From Anaerolineales bacterium UBA2029 (GTDB taxonomy: Bacteria > Chloroflexota > Anaerolineae > Aggregatilineales > Aggregatilineaceae): 5,511 nucleotides of DNA. This document shows, one piece after another, positions 4,376-5,511 of the stretch. Under the pieces are notes generated by a model that made no database searches, was not told where the DNA came from, and saw only the letters and a list, made by a program, of their open reading frames with translations. Position 1 is the stretch's first letter, and each line of letters opens with the position of its first letter. Made by a program: the position numbers and the translations under genes. The stretch covers positions 1 to 5,511 of the forward strand of contig DDBP01000079.1 in NCBI GenBank assembly GCA_002332795.1, in the 5' to 3' direction.

Positions 4376-5344
4376 ATGTCCTTCCGCGTTCTGGCTACTG
4401 CCCGCTCTTTCTGTACGACCCCCGGCCCGCATCACGACTATCTGCGCGATCACGATTGTCAGGTTGACCTCCGCCCGCCCGATCATCCGCTCAGCGCCGC
4501 CGAACTGGCCGCGCTCATCCCCGGCTACGACGGGGTGATCCTGGGGCTGGATGTGTGCGACGCTTCGGTCATCGCCGCCGCCGACCGGCTGCGCGTCATC
4601 TCGCGTTACGGCGCGGGTTACGACAAGGTAGACCTGGAAGCGGCCACGCAGCGCGGTATCGTCGTCACCAATACCCCCGGTGCGAACCGCATCGCCGTCG
4701 CCGAACTGGCCATCGGTCTGATGTTCAGTCTGGCGCGGCGCATCCCGCAGGTGGCCGCCAACGCCCGTCAGGGCATCTGGTCGCGCGCGCAGGGTTGGGA
4801 GCTGACCGGCAAGACGCTCGGCCTGATCGGCCTGGGCGCGATCGGGCGCGAAGTGGCACAGCGCGCGCTGGCGTTGGGCATGCGCGTGCTGGCCTACGAC
4901 CCCTACGTTTCCGGCACGGTGGACGGCGTGACCCTGGTGGGCCTGGATACGCTGCTGCGCGAGGCGCACATCGTCTCGCTGCACTGCGCGGCCACGCCCG
5001 AAACGGTCAACCTGATGGACGCGGCGCGGCTGGCGCAGATGCGCCCCGGCGCGTATCTGGTCAACACGGCGCGCGGCGACCTGGTGGACGAAGACGCGCT
5101 CTATCAGGCGCTGGTGTCCGGACAGTTGGCGGGCGCGGCGAGCGACGTTTTCCGTCACGAGCCGCCGGAAGGCAGCCCCTTGCTGGCGCTGGACAACTTC
5201 ATCGCCACCCTGCACATGGGCAGCACGACCGCTGAGTCGGTGGAGCGCATGGCGTTGATGGCCGCGCAGAATCTGGTCGCCGTGTTGCGCGGCGAGCCGT
5301 GCCCCTATGTGCTCAACCCTGCCGCGCTGAGCCGACAGGAGTGA
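4376..5344 (+). CDS. D-isomer-specific 2-hydroxyacid dehydrogenase (SerA/hydroxypyruvate reductase-like)
   Basis: A 322-aa cytoplasmic NAD(P)-dependent oxidoreductase interconverting a 2-keto acid and a D-2-hydroxy acid. The split substrate domain has RYGAGYDKVDLEAA (77-90) and NTPGANRIAVAE (99-110), both diagnostic of the phosphoglycerate dehydrogenase branch. The Rossmann fold has G152xG154xxG157, with Asp175 at the end of the second strand binding the NAD ribose. The catalytic triad is complete: Arg233 (TARGD), Glu262 (RHEPP) and His280 (TLHMGS, where the family usually has PHIG). The C-terminal ACT regulatory domain of long SerA proteins is absent, so hydroxypyruvate/glyoxylate reductase or a sugar-acid dehydrogenase are equally possible. 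The ATG at 4376 is chosen because GAAAGG lies nine bases upstream and the family's first strand (FRVLAT) begins at once; an upstream TTG at 4346 would add ten atypical residues. It diverges from the regulator gene and may act on a product of the imported substrate. Confidence 0.92.
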   Translation: MSFRVLATARSFCTTPGPHHDYLRDHDCQVDLRPPDHPLSAAELAALIPGYDGVILGLDVCDASVIAAADRLRVISRYGAGYDKVDLEAATQRGIVVTNTPGANRIAVAELAIGLMFSLARRIPQVAANARQGIWSRAQGWELTGKTLGLIGLGAIGREVAQRALALGMRVLAYDPYVSGTVDGVTLVGLDTLLREAHIVSLHCAATPETVNLMDAARLAQMRPGAYLVNTARGDLVDEDALYQALVSGQLAGAASDVFRHEPPEGSPLLALDNFIATLHMGSTTAESVERMALMAAQNLVAVLRGEPCPYVLNPAALSRQE

Positions 5345-5370
5345 AGTGACACCGCCGAGACGGGAGAGCG

Positions 5371-5386
5371 CGGGGAATATTCCCGG
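5371..5386. other. short palindrome downstream of the dehydrogenase
   Basis: GGGAATATTCCC (5373-5384) is a perfect 12-bp palindrome 28 bp after the dehydrogenase stop codon. It could be a protein-binding site or a weak 3' hairpin. No T run follows directly; the nearest is TTTTT at 5428-5432, so I do not call it a terminator. Confidence 0.35.
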
Positions 5387-5429
5387 TGAACTCAGGTAGG
5401 GAATTAGAGAGATAGGTTGTTCCGCCCTT

Positions 5430-5511
5430 TTTACCTCACCCCCCACTCGGCGCTGACGCGCCTGGTTGCCCCCTCTCCATGCATGGAGAAAGGGTGAGCC
5501 GAGCGCAGCGA
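5430..5511 (+). repeat. palindromic intergenic repeat, copy B (cut by window end)
   Basis: It starts with the same TTTACCTCACCCCC and continues ACTCGGCGCT, ACGCGCCT and GTTGCCCCCTCTCCA, matching copy A nearly base for base through the left arm and in the same orientation. The apex differs (CCATGCATGG here, CCACACGTGG in A) yet still pairs. The right arm (GTGAGCCGAGCGCAGCGA) is more diverged and runs off the window. It begins 85 bp after the dehydrogenase stop. Confidence 0.8.

Noticed and set aside
3967..4377. Short frames on both strands through the intergenic repeat (3967-4176 plus, 4099-4377 minus)
   Set aside because: Most of each translation is the palindromic repeat itself (LPHPHSALTRL, SLHVWRGG), a common source of false gene calls.
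4205..5446. A 413-codon open frame on the minus strand, opposite the dehydrogenase
   Set aside because: Gln/His/Arg/Ala-rich antisense translation with no domain; it spans non-coding hairpins on both sides of the real gene.
4077..5511. CRISPR array or insertion sequence around the two repeats
   Set aside because: Only two copies more than a kilobase apart with a gene between them, no spacers of regular length, no transposase and no terminal duplications.

Overview
The window is a moderately GC-rich bacterial segment (roughly 60% GC by eye). It carries one sugar-type ABC uptake locus with its regulator on the minus strand, and a divergent 2-hydroxyacid dehydrogenase gene on the plus strand. 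The protein style (Cys-less, tryptophan/tyrosine-rich family 1 solute-binding proteins; SerA-like dehydrogenase) and the ~100-bp palindromic intergenic repeats rich in CCTCACCCCC/CCCCTCTCC suggest a Chloroflexota (Anaerolineae-like) bacterium. That placement is inference; no marker gene is present.

Layout. Positions 1-1011 (-) hold the first 337 codons of a solute-binding protein (SBP-1) whose C-terminus lies beyond the left edge. Positions 1130-2629 (-) hold a complete 499-aa paralogue (SBP-2). The two align without gaps over 310 residues (43 differences, about 86% identity) but have unrelated N-terminal targeting segments. Positions 2630-3014 are a long, partly structured leader with a good sigma70-like promoter at its upstream end and a possible 46-codon ORF. 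Positions 3015-3875 (-) encode a GntR/HutC-type regulator with a UTRA ligand domain, starting at TTG. Positions 3876-4375 are non-coding: back-to-back promoters sharing one -10 region, a palindrome that is the best candidate operator for the regulator, a terminator-like hairpin, palindromic repeat copy A and another long imperfect hairpin. Positions 4376-5344 (+) encode a 322-aa D-isomer-specific 2-hydroxyacid dehydrogenase. Positions 5345-5511 hold a short palindrome and a second, edge-truncated copy (B) of the palindromic repeat in the same orientation as A.

How it may work together. The regulator would sense a sugar or sugar-acid (phosphate) through its UTRA domain and repress its own promoter and the divergent one from the shared operator. 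The two SBPs would feed a CUT1-type permease expected beyond position 1, and the dehydrogenase could act on a catabolic product of the imported compound. The substrate cannot be read from the sequence. The most notable points are the tandem SBP pair with different membrane targeting, the compact bidirectional control region, and the direct palindromic repeats that bracket the dehydrogenase.
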